Source: Glandiceps talaboti
Taxonomy: Eukaryota > Hemichordata > Enteropneusta > Spengelidae
Assembly (NCBI RefSeq): GCF_964340395.1
Contig: NC_135556.1
Span: forward strand, 22,767,723 to 22,831,722
Length of the DNA stretch: 64,000 nt
Direction: 5' to 3'
Shown: positions 27,477-40,035 of the stretch, piece by piece
How the letters are laid out: every line of letters begins with the position of its first letter
How positions within the stretch are numbered: position 1 is the stretch's first letter
The notes under the pieces: model-generated
Databases searched by the model: none
The model's input: only the letters and a program-made list of their open reading frames with translations
What the model was told of the DNA's origin: nothing
Program-made: the position numbers and the translations under genes

Positions 27477-30400
27477 ATGTCTCGATTACTCCTCGCCATT
27501 ACTCTGTGGTACTTCTTGTTTGAAGCATGTGTCGCTGGAAAAGTGAACGGTGATTATGCAGTGGATGAAGATATCAATAATGGAATAGAGGTAAAGTATT
27601 AAGTTTAGCTATCTTGCAACTGGTCTGTTATTAGTGCCCCCAGCCTTTTTATAGCAAAAATGAGATATTTGTGACACGCTCAATTCTTGTCATAAAAGCA
27701 GAAATACATCAAAAGTTGCGTCAACATGGATGGACAGATCAGATAATCTATATGATAACATGATATATATTATACTACACTTTGTGTTGTTAGGCTTGAG
27801 ATCATAGAAGAGTTACTACCGAAAGGTCAATTATCTATCACTTTATTGAACTGAGGACATTTTACCTCATTGACGACTAGTGTTTTGGCTTCGACTGATA
27901 TGATCTCAATTATCAGATACAGACCAATGCGTACATGTAAGGCCTTAAGTACAATGTATAAAGATATAACAAATGGACACTAGAAGAGTTACAGAAAATA
28001 AATAAATAAAGAACATATCAAGACAGAAAAAAACGAAACAAATCAATATGGTATTACATTGTAATAGCTATGTCAAACATCATGGTATACTATTCATTAT
28101 ATCGACTCGGATTTTGAATGCCGAGTGTAAGAAAAAGGTGCAATATTTCTCAAAGTCTGAATATTGGTGGTTCTCATGAGTCTTGTAAACTTAATTGTCA
28201 AAATATGGCTGGTTACGGTAATACTATACACACTGACAGTGTGTGGGTTTATAAATAAAATGATACATTTTATCTTGCTGTGAACACAAATCAACATTAC
28301 TAACGGAACAAATCAACATCACTGTCGGATGAAATTTGGAAGATTCAAACACGAAACTGTTTGTTGAATGTGTTCACAGTAAGATAAAACGTAACATTTC
28401 ATGTGTGTGCACTGTCCGTGTCTGTATTTTGTTTTGTGTAATTCACAACAAATATTGTGTGAGATGTTAAAAACCGTCGCACCACCTAATTGAAACACTA
28501 TAGTCTTTCTGGTTTGGAAGTAAACCAATACATTCATCTTTTCAATCTTGTGTAGAAAAATGTCAGAGACTTGATGTTCATAGCTGGACGTTACCAGTAC
28601 AATAGAAACACTGAGGAATATGATAGGGATGATCACTCAAAACATAACATAGCATCCGGGAGAAGGAATCTACGTTCCCTACTCTTTGATCCGGTGGGAA
28701 AACACGAATCATTACGTGGTAAGAACTTTAAGACTGACTTTGATCTACCGTTGAAGTTGACGAATATGTTTGGTCACTATAATTTAGTTTTTAACTTTGC
28801 TTTGTATTCAACCAATCTTAATGCCTATATGCATATTCCATACCCGTCACTTTAGTATTATTCTTTTTAAAAAGTAAAATGTATTTAACATCTATGCTAG
28901 AAACTAAATGTAAACTGAATACCTCCTATTTTAAACCGTTTTCACTCTGTATGAAGATGTTTTTAAAATGTGTGAAATTCGGATGCATGGTATTATCAAT
29001 TTGTCAACATCAAGAGATATGGCACTCTGAGTTATTATTGATTGTACTGAAAATATTGTTTACATGGAGTTTCATTTACTCTTCCTATCAGACATCGAAG
29101 ATACAACAATGCCCACTGGAAAGTCCGTACAATATACTACTATGTATACTTCTTGGGACGAAATGTTTAATGAAACAAATACAGGTAATGAAACAAGAAC
29201 AACTAAGCATTGTAACAATAGTTTGAGTATGGGGTTTAATTGTTAATAAATATATACATGTCGAGTATTCCTCAGTACAAGCACAGCGTTAAAAGTACCA
29301 CCCACGTGGTACAGGTAACGAAGGGTTGTATGGATCATTGTACTGTGATACAGTCACCTAGAGGCGAGTAGATCATATCAGTTAGGCACCATTACACGTA
29401 TCTTACTTTAGCATATCTCAAGGCCGTATAAGAAATGCACAACTGAACTGATGGGAGGATGACAACACCACAAGCTTGCTTGTTCTGGGTGGAAATTATC
29501 GTTTATAGCTCATTATTGTTAAACACATCAGACGAGACTGTATAACACATTGATAAACAGGGAGGCAAGAAAGAATATACGAGAAGGCATCTATGTAATC
29601 ATATCACTGACTTGATATTGTTTCCTGTGCTAATCTCTTAAATCATGTTTGCATGTTCTGAGTAATGTCACACCCTTGATCTCTTAACAGCTAAACCCAT
29701 TTCTTTGAATTTAGTTTTTGAACGCTGTTCCCCAGAGGAGTTTAAGTGTCCCAAAGGTTTTCGAGAATGTATCCCAGGAAACTGGGAATGTGATGGACTT
29801 CCTGACTGTTTAGATGGGTTTGATGAAGAGGATTGTGAAAGTAGGTGTAGACAATAGCACGGTCTTTAACATTATAGAATTGTATAATCAAAATCGTCAC
29901 GAATACTTTCCCCGCCGGATGTAATATTGAAAACAGTATCTCAAATGACGGTGAATATTTGATAAAGATAATTATATCTTGGAATTCCATAGTACACACT
30001 ATAGTTTATAAAGGTTTCACAATGCGTCCATGCCTATACTAGAACATGGGATACCGTTTAAATAAATTCAAGGGGAAACTTTAGAACTAGATATAAACTG
30101 AAACTGGTCCTCTCTGTAACTTTCTGAGTTTTTGAAAATTGAATAAACATAGTGTTAATTATGTTAATCAAAATATCATTTCGAAGTAAAAACCTTCTCA
30201 CATTTCTTCTTAAAATTGATCAAATTATGTCTTAATTATTATACAAATTAGCATATATAGTAGGTTGATTATTTACCAATATACAAGTACTTAAAATTCA
30301 TGGCAAGATAATCTATAGAAAATAAAGAGAGCGGTAAATTAGGCCTAACAACAACAATTATGTGGTTTGAATACGCTTAATATAGCAGAGGATTTTTTAT

Positions 30401-33400
30401 TTTATTTTTTATACACTTTTTTTAGTGAGTGCAAGTGCGGTAGTTATGTTTTCTGTTGTTTTCCATATGGTCTCTGTGACATTTGTTTCTTCTCATCAGA
30501 TGTACAGCCATTACAGATTTGAAGAATAGTTTTATATTGTCATTTTAAGTGGATGTCAGTTTCCGCATCCATTATTTCTCACAAGACTTCATTTTTTTGC
30601 GATTTTATTATTTATTAGTCGGCGTGAAAAACTAGGTGGGGTCGGGTAGCCGGAACCATACAATTTTTTTTATTAGGTCTTAAAGAGTCCAGAAATAGCT
30701 TGCAGTTATATTAAGCCTAACCCTGCACACAAGAAGTAGGAAACTAGAGTAATTTATCCCGTCTGTATCGAAACAAATATTTCAGATGGTAATGGTTGGA
30801 GTGACTGGACAAAGTGGGGAGAGTGTAACGTGTTGTGTGGTACAGGTGAACATTCTCGTACAAGACACTGTCTGAACAGTGATGGTGAAGGCTGTAATGG
30901 TGATGGCATAGAATATAAACTATGTCATCTAAAACCATGTTACGAAGAAGCAGGTTAGTGGGTTTTAAAGTATGTGCACTTTGTGAATTATTTGGTTTAC
31001 AAAACATTAATATATTACGTTGCAGCGTTATGTTTACTCCCTGTCCGTATGCGTATGATCTGGTTCAGTTCTGTATTTTGTCTCTCACCACCACCCCTCC
31101 CCCTTACCAAGTCAACCTGTTTACTTTGGGAGTGGGGGGTTTGAGCCATTTTAATTCTCATCCTACAAAAACGATTTTACTTTTAATGGATCTGTCTGTA
31201 CCCTAACTAAAAATATTTCTTTTAAAAATGCCGTAAAATTGAGAAATGGAAGAATTTTCACTATGCATGGCACTAAAATAACGTAGTGTCAAAAAGGAAG
31301 TATTTTTTCCTCACTACATACTGCCTTTGTATTTATAGCACTACATACTACTACATACTAATTTGAAACTGATTGTGCTGTCTGAAACATTTTCAATTTT
31401 GGCCAATTTAATTAAAAGAGAGTAGGGATGGGAGCCTGAAGTCTAGCTAGAATGTAGTTTTTTTATCCTACATTTGTCATAAACATTTTGTGAATTGAAA
31501 ACACTAGGAGAGTCCCATTGATTAGACCCAGTCTAATGAGTATTATACGTACATGTAGATTTCACAGTGACTATGGTTAACATCCAATCTTGACAATGCT
31601 TTTAAACAAAGTAATGTGTGTGGAGTCATGATGGGCGAATGGTTAGAGTAACCGGAATCTGTAGGTTGCAGGTTCGAGTCGTTTGTTTCTGAGTGGCTAA
31701 AGATTTGGGCAAGATTTGAACCACGAGTCCCGAGTGGAATGTACAAAATAAGAAAGCAAATAACAGTTATATATTACTTGGTAACAGGTGAGAAATTATG
31801 CTATTGGCTTACGGGTAACTGTAAAACTGAAGCCTCATTGTACACATGAATCCCAAAACATACAAAATTTCAATGCCCTTTGTTTGGTTATTTATATCAG
31901 AGACTGGTTGCGGTACACGGTTAATCTCTACACAACCTCGAATAGTTGGTGGTGAGGACGCCTTACCTGGAGAGTGGCCGTGGCAAGCACAGTTTTATTC
32001 TCTTCTGCAAAACAAACTGGGATGTGGTGGTACGCTGATTGGCCCAAAACACATTCTGTCGGCAGCCCATTGCTTTGATAGTTATATTGGAGGGTAGGTT
32101 TCAACCCATAAATGGAGCAAGTGTGACTTGAATATGAGTATTATCCGGGGTTTGGGTATGGGATCATTCGTTATATAGCTGTGCTGTCCTTTCGGCATGC
32201 ATTATTGGCTGTTGGTCTGAAATGGGGATGTACATATGGGGAGGCAATTCTAAAATGGAATTTCGTCAGTCAGGTTCTTGGCTTTAAAGTCGCCATATGG
32301 ATGACAAATTGATACATGTATTTATTTTGGATTGTAATTTGTATAACAACTCTTCTGTGGTTTTAACTTGAAAAAATAATGTGACACAACATATACAAAT
32401 TCTGTGTTCGTAACTCAAATGGCGTAAATTGCAAGAGTTACACTGCACGTTATTAACACGTTATTATGTATACGATAACAAACAACAAAATTGTACTGCA
32501 ACCACAGGTTGTTTACAAGTTGAAATGAGGATTTCTGGGATATCAAACATAGCCTTCACTTGTTTGTATATCTAGTCACGGTCCTTGTCAATTATTGGAT
32601 ACCCTTGCTGCTTTCTTCGGGAATGAAAATGTGTGACCGGAGACTACTACACAGTTTAAAACCAGTCGGGTTTTGGCTATGATCACGGATGAAGTTTTGA
32701 AGGAGAGTTTGTTCATAAATTTAATACTTTCAACCGTAGATGTATTACATTACTACAACCATGATTAAATGTATTAGGTAATCTAACCACACAGGCAAGC
32801 TTAGTGTACATTGGTGGCATTTTACTGTCACAGTCTTTACCCCATTCCAACATGCAAGGTCAAGTCATCATTTACACATTTGAAATTCAACACTGTATTG
32901 TTTGTTATCGTTATTTCACACCAATCCTCATCAACGCCTTTGACACCTGAGCACAAAATTGAATTATTTGACTGAAATCTTCAATAGGCCATTCCAGACT
33001 GCAAACAGGAAATTGATAATACAGCGCCCTCGCTCAAATTGGGGGTATCAGCATCTAGTACAGTTTCTTAAGAGCTTTGTCCCTTGGTATTCTGTAGAAG
33101 TGTAAATCAGGGGTGTTTTCGTATTGTTCAGACATCGAGGAAAGCAACAGTGCTCTTATGATTACCCCAAAGGTACACACAGACAGGATGTAGAGCAACA
33201 CCATGGCAAATTTTGGAAAGGCCTATTGAATTTATGTAACAGATATAATCCGACCAATATGCGTCGAGCGGTAGCGAGGCGCATATTGGTCGGATTATAT
33301 CTGTTTTGTACACCGGCTAATTTCCTTTGTTGTGTATTGACTTTAGAATTCCAATATACTCCGGAGATAACTCATACACTGCTATCATACCACCGCAACA

Positions 33401-36183
33401 ACAATACTAATAATAACAGTGTCTGCGCCATCGTGCATGTCTGTATTGCATCCGGGCTATTTATACACTCTAGCTAATACACATACATCCCCTAACAAAA
33501 TTAGACACTCACTTCACACTTCAAGTTCTCAAATACAGTGCTGTACTATGCATTTTCTCAGAGGATATTTTCACATTGGAGTTAGAAGACTTGTACTCCG
33601 GCGTGGGCGTTAAATTTCGACTGACAGTTACAAGTATTAATATCTCGATATTGTTGTTACAGAACTAATGTCAGCAATTGGATAGTTCGATTGGGTAAAT
33701 ACAGATCTTCCAATAAAACAGGAAATGATGAGACGCCGCTAGAATGCAATATCAAAGAGATAACAAGGCATTTAAAGTATGGAGAAGAGAGTGGTAACTA
33801 TGATAATGACATTGCTATAGTGGAACTGGAGAATGAAGTAATACCCAATGACTTTATCAATTACGCATGTCTAAATACTGAAAAGAAGGCCGTTTTTGAT
33901 GAACATTCCTACTGCTTCACAACCGGGTGGGGCCGTCTTCGATTACCAGGTGAGGATCTCATTTCTACATTCATGTAAATTCAGAATATCAGATATGTCA
34001 TGTGAAGATGGGTTCTCATTGACAGAAAACTTGAACTGTGATACATTTATCGAAGTCAATGTATAAGGGATCCAGAAATAGCTAAGCAAGTAGTTTGTGT
34101 CTGTAACTTGCAAACACAGATAACAATATATACTAGTTATATATTTATTTTGTGTTCTAAATGTACGATGTCGGAGTGAAATATAATGCAGAGTAGCACC
34201 TCACTACCTGCAGACATGTAAAGGCAGATGGGCGAAAAAATCATATGAAAGTTAGGTTGAAGAAACATCACATGTACATTGTTTATTTAGTCAACTGTGA
34301 GTGAACATTTAGCCGCCAGTAAGGACTGGATGAGGTCAAAAGAAAGATCCACATTTTATTCTGCCAAAAACATCTTCATATTCGAGATCAGCTGCTTGCT
34401 GCTTCTTGTCGTAAACTAAAAGAACTAGTAAATGAAAACCATTACATAAACTAATAGACATGCAAGGACGTGAACTATATTTAGTATTTTCCATACTTGG
34501 CCAACAAAAATTAAGTTAATCAGTGACACTTCATATCATGTAAGTTTACTTCAATAAATTGATGACAACCATAGTCATACAGTTTTAGTTTTCGCAACTA
34601 AATAGTGACCTTTAGGCCTTAAAAATTGTGTGGTTCCGATTACGCTCAATTTCAGAATAGGTGGGGTAGGTAGATTTTTTATTTTATTTTATTATATATT
34701 TTTTGTTCATCTGAGTGCCTGAGGTTTTCCATTGTTTTCAAAATGGTCTCTGTGTTATTTATTTCTTCCTATCAGATGTACAGCCATTACAGATTGGAAG
34801 AACAGTTTTATATTGTCTTTTTAAGTTGATGTACGTCAGTTTCCGCATCCACTATTTCTCGTGAGACTTCAATGCGTAAGAAAACATGTTTAGCAGTGAA
34901 AAACTAGGTGGGGTCAGGTAACCGGTACCAAACAATTATTTTTTTTAGGCCTAATCAGTGTTTCGTTCATTAAAATGTATTTACTCACAAACCTAGCTAC
35001 TGTTTTTTATCTCACAGTGACCATAATTTTCATTATTTCTTCATTCGCACAATGGATTTTATGACTAAATACATAGAAAAAACTAAGAGTAAAAAATTGA
35101 AACTTTTCAACAAAACACTTTTAAGAAATAATGTATTCTATTCAGTAAGATCAACTTATGCTTTTTTGTATAAAAAATAGCATAAACTCTTGATCCTCTC
35201 TGGAGTGAAAAGAGATAAAATTTACCAACACAAACATACTCTCCTAACTCATATACAATATGATTAATAGACAGAGTAGGGGTTCCTTTCTTGTCTTGTT
35301 GGATCCGTTTGTATTGAAGAATTGAGAATAATTTAAGTATGTTTGCCATGCCATCTCTGGACGTACCATCTATCTACAAATTTTCTACATCTTTGTCTAC
35401 ACACTCTGTTTCCCTACTGACACACAGAAAGCCATAATTTCACGGATGAAAATGAGATCGAGAAGGATCGTCCCGAGGTATTGCAAGAAGCATTGGTGCC
35501 ATTGGTTCCTCATGATATCTGTAATGCTTCGAGTTCTTATAATGGAAGGTTAACATCCAATATGATATGTGCCGGATATTTTACTGGAGGAATTGACTCT
35601 TGTCAGGTTAGTAATATTGCGTCTTGTATCTATAGAGGTGGTGGTTGATGTATAAGGTCAGTGTATCTATTCCATATTAAACTATGATGGCTTTGTATGT
35701 TGGTATTTCCTTATCTCACAGCTTGAGGAAATGGCTGTTGCCCCATAGTCATAGTCTTGAGCTGGAGATTGATTTATACTGTATTAAAATCTAGGAAAGT
35801 GATTGCTTTCTCTTTTTTTCACAAAATGCTCTCAATTCATACGTATTTGGGATAATCTCATGAAGCTTTGCACAGACAAAATGAATTAGGTTTAACAAAT
35901 AACGTAACCTGCCCACAAGAATAAATAAAACAGTTACGCAAATGGCAGATATTCATACGATATTCATACAAGCTTGAGCCTTTATGCTCTCAATCTGTTT
36001 GTATTGCATTAGGGTGATTCCGGTGGACCACTGGTATGTCTGCATCAGAATTCAGATGATGGCCTTGGTCATTGGTATCTAGTTGGTGTGGTAAGCTGGG
36101 GCGAGGGATGTGCATATACACATTATCCTGGTGTGTACACTAACGTTGACATCTACTTGGAATGGATTCAAGAGAACAGATAA
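27477..36183 (+). CDS. Secreted serine protease: signal peptide, LDLa, TSP1, trypsin
   Basis: Nine exons: 27477-27590, 28556-28718, 29092-29184, 29715-29840, 30786-30953, 31901-32093, 33663-33949, 35428-35606 and 36013-36183; 1494 nt, 497 residues. A signal peptide ([20 protein letters not shown]) is followed by a polar segment to about 123, an LDL-receptor class A domain at 128-163 ([16 protein letters not shown]), and a TSP1 repeat at 168-216 ([20 protein letters not shown]). The trypsin domain is activated after Arg235 (QPR, then IVGG). The triad is complete: His278 (AAHC), Asp335 (DNDIAIVEL), Ser444 (GDSGGP). Asp438 sits at the S1 pocket position, so cleavage after Arg or Lys is expected. 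Cys225 and Cys355 can tether the prodomain chain. A secreted zymogen with adhesive modules suggests an extracellular cascade or matrix role; substrate unknown. Confidence 0.93.
28229..28424. mobile_element. MITE in protease intron 1
   Basis: Imperfect inverted repeats of about 55 bp: the left arm contains TTTTATCTTGCTGTGAACAC, the right GTGTTCACAGTAAGATAAAA, and both ends carry a CACTGACAGTG / CACTGTCCGTG word. Ends are approximate. Confidence 0.65.
30340..30681. mobile_element. TAGGCC-terminus MITE, copy 1 (protease intron 4)
   Basis: Shares most of its length, in the same orientation, with 34613-34953, including ATGTACAGCCATTACAGATT and CAGTTTCCGCATCCA. Termini TAGGCCTAA and TTAGGTCTTA are imperfect inverted repeats. 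No coding capacity. Confidence 0.8.
31620..31740 (+). mobile_element. Possible tRNA-derived SINE remnant
   Basis: GGTTCGAGTCG resembles a pol III B box, preceded about 35 bp upstream by an A-box-like TGGTTAGAGTAACCGG. Arms do not fold into a tRNA cloverleaf. The opposite strand also shows GGTTCAAATC at 31712-31721. Weak; no recognised tail. Confidence 0.3.
33238..33305. mobile_element. Perfect 26-bp foldback in protease intron 6
   Basis: The arm begins AACAGATATAATCCGACCAA and pairs exactly over 26 bp around a 16-base CpG-rich centre (CGAGCGGTAGCGAG). Perfect arms imply recent insertion or gene conversion. Related small palindromes with GCGAG-type centres are common in marine invertebrates. 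Confidence 0.75.
34613..34953. mobile_element. TAGGCC-terminus MITE, copy 2 (protease intron 7)
   Basis: Ends TAGGCCTTAAAAATTGTGTG and the complement of TAGGCCTAAAAAAAATAATT are inverted repeats extending to GGTACCGGTTACCTGACCCC. The body matches the copy at 30340-30681. Two copies in introns of one gene, same orientation. Confidence 0.82.
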
Positions 36184-36363
36184 GAAGTGTGAAAGATTCC
36201 AAGATTTAATCCCTGTTAGAAGGTCCAAGAAATTACCATCAAATGTCACATGGTTTATTTGGACTATAAAGCTTTCAATTTACATATAATCTTTTCTAAT
36301 TCTTTATTTCCAGCATGCACTTATATTATTAAAAGAGATTCATTTCCTCATCACTGATATTTG

Positions 36364-36369
36364 AATAAA
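36364..36369 (+). terminator. Protease polyadenylation signal
   Basis: AATAAA 181 nt after the stop codon; the first canonical signal downstream. Confidence 0.65.
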
Positions 36370-38163
36370 CCAGTGTACAATCATTATCTCAGAGATATTA
36401 TTTGATGTATTTATTTATGAACACGGCAAGTGTTCAAGCTTATATCCAGTGGCATAGTCAAGTCGTGGTGATGGAGTACATAGCTTATCATAATAACGGG
36501 TTTTGAATTCTTCCCGGGGTTAATTTATTTTGATTATTTTAGTGCACACATTTATCATCATGTAGTTTAGTATTTTTTCATCAGTAGATGTAGAGCTAAA
36601 CAAGCCCAAAGTTTAAAAGAACAAATGAAGTGTGATAAAGACAGCAGCCATGGTATTTATTGAAATTATAACTGTTCCCAGAATGCATCGTAAATGTCTC
36701 AACAGGGCCTAGAAATTTTCTCTGCATCACGCCAAAAAATCTAACCTATCGTGATTTTAGTTTTCATGGAAAGAAAGCCAATCATCATACACTCTATTAG
36801 TTTCTCGACGACACTCTCATTGATATCCTTGATAAAGAGAGTTGATTTATTCATGGGAAGAAAAGACTAGTCAGGGTAAGACAAACAACAGAAAAATCAG
36901 CATTATTCAACCACAAAAAATGAAATCAAATCAAATAATTACTAACATGTTCGCTGAGCCCTGTGACCCCTAAATGATCACATTCGTAACCCTCCCCCAC
37001 TCCCTCCCCACATATACAATTAAATTATAGGGTAACCCTTTGAAGTTGAGCATTCTGATGATGTACAAGATGTACAATCATCCAGTACACTATATTAAAG
37101 CATAGGAATTTCGCATTGGTATCTAACCTTCACGTTTATATTGTACGTACACGAACAATACTTTTTTATTGATGTATTATATAAAAACGTAGTAGAGTCT
37201 ATTTATCGATTAAAATTCAAAAAATAAATACCCATTTGTCATCCATATGGTCACGCCATCAAAACTTTCACGAAAGTGACGGACAGTTCTCACACCCATC
37301 GCCACACTCAAAACACAATCGAATCTGTCTTCCGACTGAATCCCAGTCCGTTATTAGGATAATAAGGTAATTTTTCAGTTAACAAGACGTTTAGATCGAT
37401 CAAGTTTTTATTGCATATTCAAATATTTTACATGACGCCAACAGTTTTGCATACCGTAAGCTTAGTAATAGTATACACATACAAAGAGTATGAGACAAAG
37501 AAATTAGGGTATTCGTGATGTCATCAACAGAGGTTTTCCCATAAACCCTTGCAGGAAATATCTTAATATATATCAAGATCAGCAGAGCTTCTTTCTTTAC
37601 AAGTTTACAAAGTTTAGTAAGTTACATGATGCTACTTTATGACCCAAATCATACATGTAAGTTGACAGAAGTAATCAATACACGTGCAGCAGAGCTAGAG
37701 ATAAGACTGCTGTCTTTTCCTTGAAATGTAGCAATGAGGTGTGTTTTAGCTTTAACACTGGTTTCTTCCTTTTCAACACACATTAATAAAAAGGGCTTGA
37801 AGGGGGACTTTCCCAATTACAACACTGGACCTGGACACGTGATCTCGTTCTATGCTTTGTACGATGTGACGCTAGTAACCAAGTTCATTTTAAGAGCTAT
37901 ACCATGTAGTACATATGTGTAACGTTAACATTTATGGTATCATGAATTAATGCATTGTTTCCGTTCTCTCAAAAAGTTGTCTATTTCGTCGACAGGGTTG
38001 ACAAAATAACACCTAAAGAACTTATTACATGTCGTAATATCTGCTTCACGACGACCACAATTGAATAAATGGTAATCGGTCTTGCGTTGTTTACGACCAT
38101 TAATATGAGTCACCGATGACATCGCAGGGATAAGGGAGCGTGTAACTGATTGATTGAGCGAGC

Positions 38164-38224
<61 letters not shown>

Positions 38225-39700
38225 CTTATTTGATTGATTGAATGATTGATCGATTGATTGATTAACCTTTTTTGGAGAAATAAAACTTATTTTTTGTTTG
38301 ATATTGAATAATTTAAATTAGACGAACTACCTTTGACCTCTGAAATCTCTGGCCCGTGATTGGCCAATGACACACACATGATCATTATGATTGACAGAGG
38401 GGTGTCAGTCTGTCGATATATGTCAAGTATGATATTGTTTATATATATCAGCTGGTTTTGACCAGGTGACTCCATATACACATTCGCTGAAGCTCGTGTA
38501 TCTATGGCATCAACTGGTCAAAACCTTTGGTATACCATACCCAGGGGTGGTTTATTGCTTATATATACAATATTTAACTCCCTTACAGGATTCTACACCC
38601 CTCAACAATAAGTTGGCAGTCAAATGGTTTAGATGAGGCCATGAAAAGTACAAACACCAGTGTGTTGTGACGTTTATAGTACAAAATGTAACTCAAAATC
38701 CTTGTTAGCACAATTATTTACATATTGGTACCTTGTTCTGACTTAACCAATACAAGAACAAGATCAGCAATTACAACATTTGTGAACACAGGGATAACAT
38801 AAAAAAGAACTCAAAATCTGGCAACATAATTGCTAAACTGAATAGGATGGGTAACAGTACAGGTGTACCAATTTTAGTCAAAATGACACATATTGTTCCT
38901 TCTATATATCAACAACTTCAAATCTCCATATGGATGTGGAAAGTGCGCAAACAGCTTCATACTGTAGAGTTAAAAGGCTGGCCTAATGATAGGGCAGTCA
39001 AGACCCAATCAAGGTGATGTTTTTACACACACTTTACAGAAGATCTGGCACAAACCTAAAACAAAGTCTTAGGTGCAGCATATTTGGTTTTTAGTTCACA
39101 GCATTTTCAATGCAATACCTGATGAACTTGTGGACAGTTTCATTGATGGCTTAAGTTCGTAGACCTTTCCTATTGTGTTAAAACTGAACTATGTGTCAAG
39201 GTCCTGAATAAGAATGTCTATATCAGGAAAGCTGAGTTTTTATGAAGTAAATATACAGGATGATGTAGGAAACACAAGCAGCGGAGAAATATGAAAGAAC
39301 ATTCACCTACAATCGGTCACAGATTTGACTCTGAGTGGTCTTACTACTGAATAAAATACTGTAAGCCTACAAATTTTTGCAATTTCACAGTCTACAACTA
39401 GTTCTCAAACTTGGCCAATTTTATGAACTACTAAAGTAGCCTGGTGCACCGTTTATGTATAAAGAGACATTATTCACTACTTATTTTTGTGTGTTTTTGT
39501 TTTCCAGCGAAATAAGCCACAATAAGTCTTTTAATAGTGAATATTTCCAGATTTACAGTAAAACATAATGATTTATGCAGCAAATCTGCTTGCACTGAAA
39601 ATATGACTAAATCTGAGAAACTAGAGTCCACACTTTAAAATTACTGATGTCTGGATATGGCACATAAAACTACTTACAATGTTTTAAGTAAGTCTCTTTG
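36370..39700. other. Gene-free stretch between protease and TRIM gene
   Basis: No exon supported. It contains the ATTG tetranucleotide array at 38156-38262 and an inverted repeat with GGTTTTGACCAG and CTGGTCAAAACC arms at 38454-38525. The 3' UTR of the minus-strand TRIM gene should enter from the right; an ATTAAA on that strand lies near 39532-39537. Confidence 0.45.
38156..38262. repeat. (ATTG)n microsatellite
   Basis: About 26 tetranucleotide units with a few substitutions near the right end. Confidence 0.95.
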
Positions 39701-39714
39701 TCATGTGTCGAAGC

Positions 39715-39965
39715 ATGGCCCTGTCCTCTGACACACCTGGAACCCATTTCCAGTCCTGTTCATTGACAAGCCTGGTACACATTTCCAGTCCTGTCCTCTA
39801 ACGATTCTGATACCTATGCTCAGTCATGTCTTCTGACAGCACTGGAACCCACTTATATTCTTGTCCTCTGAAAAATCTGGTACTTATTTCCATCCTGTCC
39901 GCTGACAACCCTAGTACACATTTCAAGTCCTGTCCTCTGACAAACCTGGTACATATTTCTTTTGA
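39715..39965. repeat. 36-37 bp degenerate minisatellite derived from the MIB/HERC2 exon
   Basis: About seven diverged units. On the minus strand each resembles GGTATCAGGGTTGTCAGAGG plus ACAGGACTGGAAAT, which is the coding sequence of exon 2 of the neighbouring TRIM gene (40869-40834 side). It lies beyond the last coding exon, in the 3' UTR or flank. Confidence 0.75.
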
Positions 39966-40035
39966 GGTTCTTCTTCACCCTTTCCTCAAACAATCATACC
40001 CTTTTTCATGTTTTCTGTTGCTACATTAGATATGG

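Noticed and set aside
31630-31700. tRNA gene suggested by A- and B-box-like words
   Set aside because: No acceptor or T-stem pairing; at most a SINE remnant.
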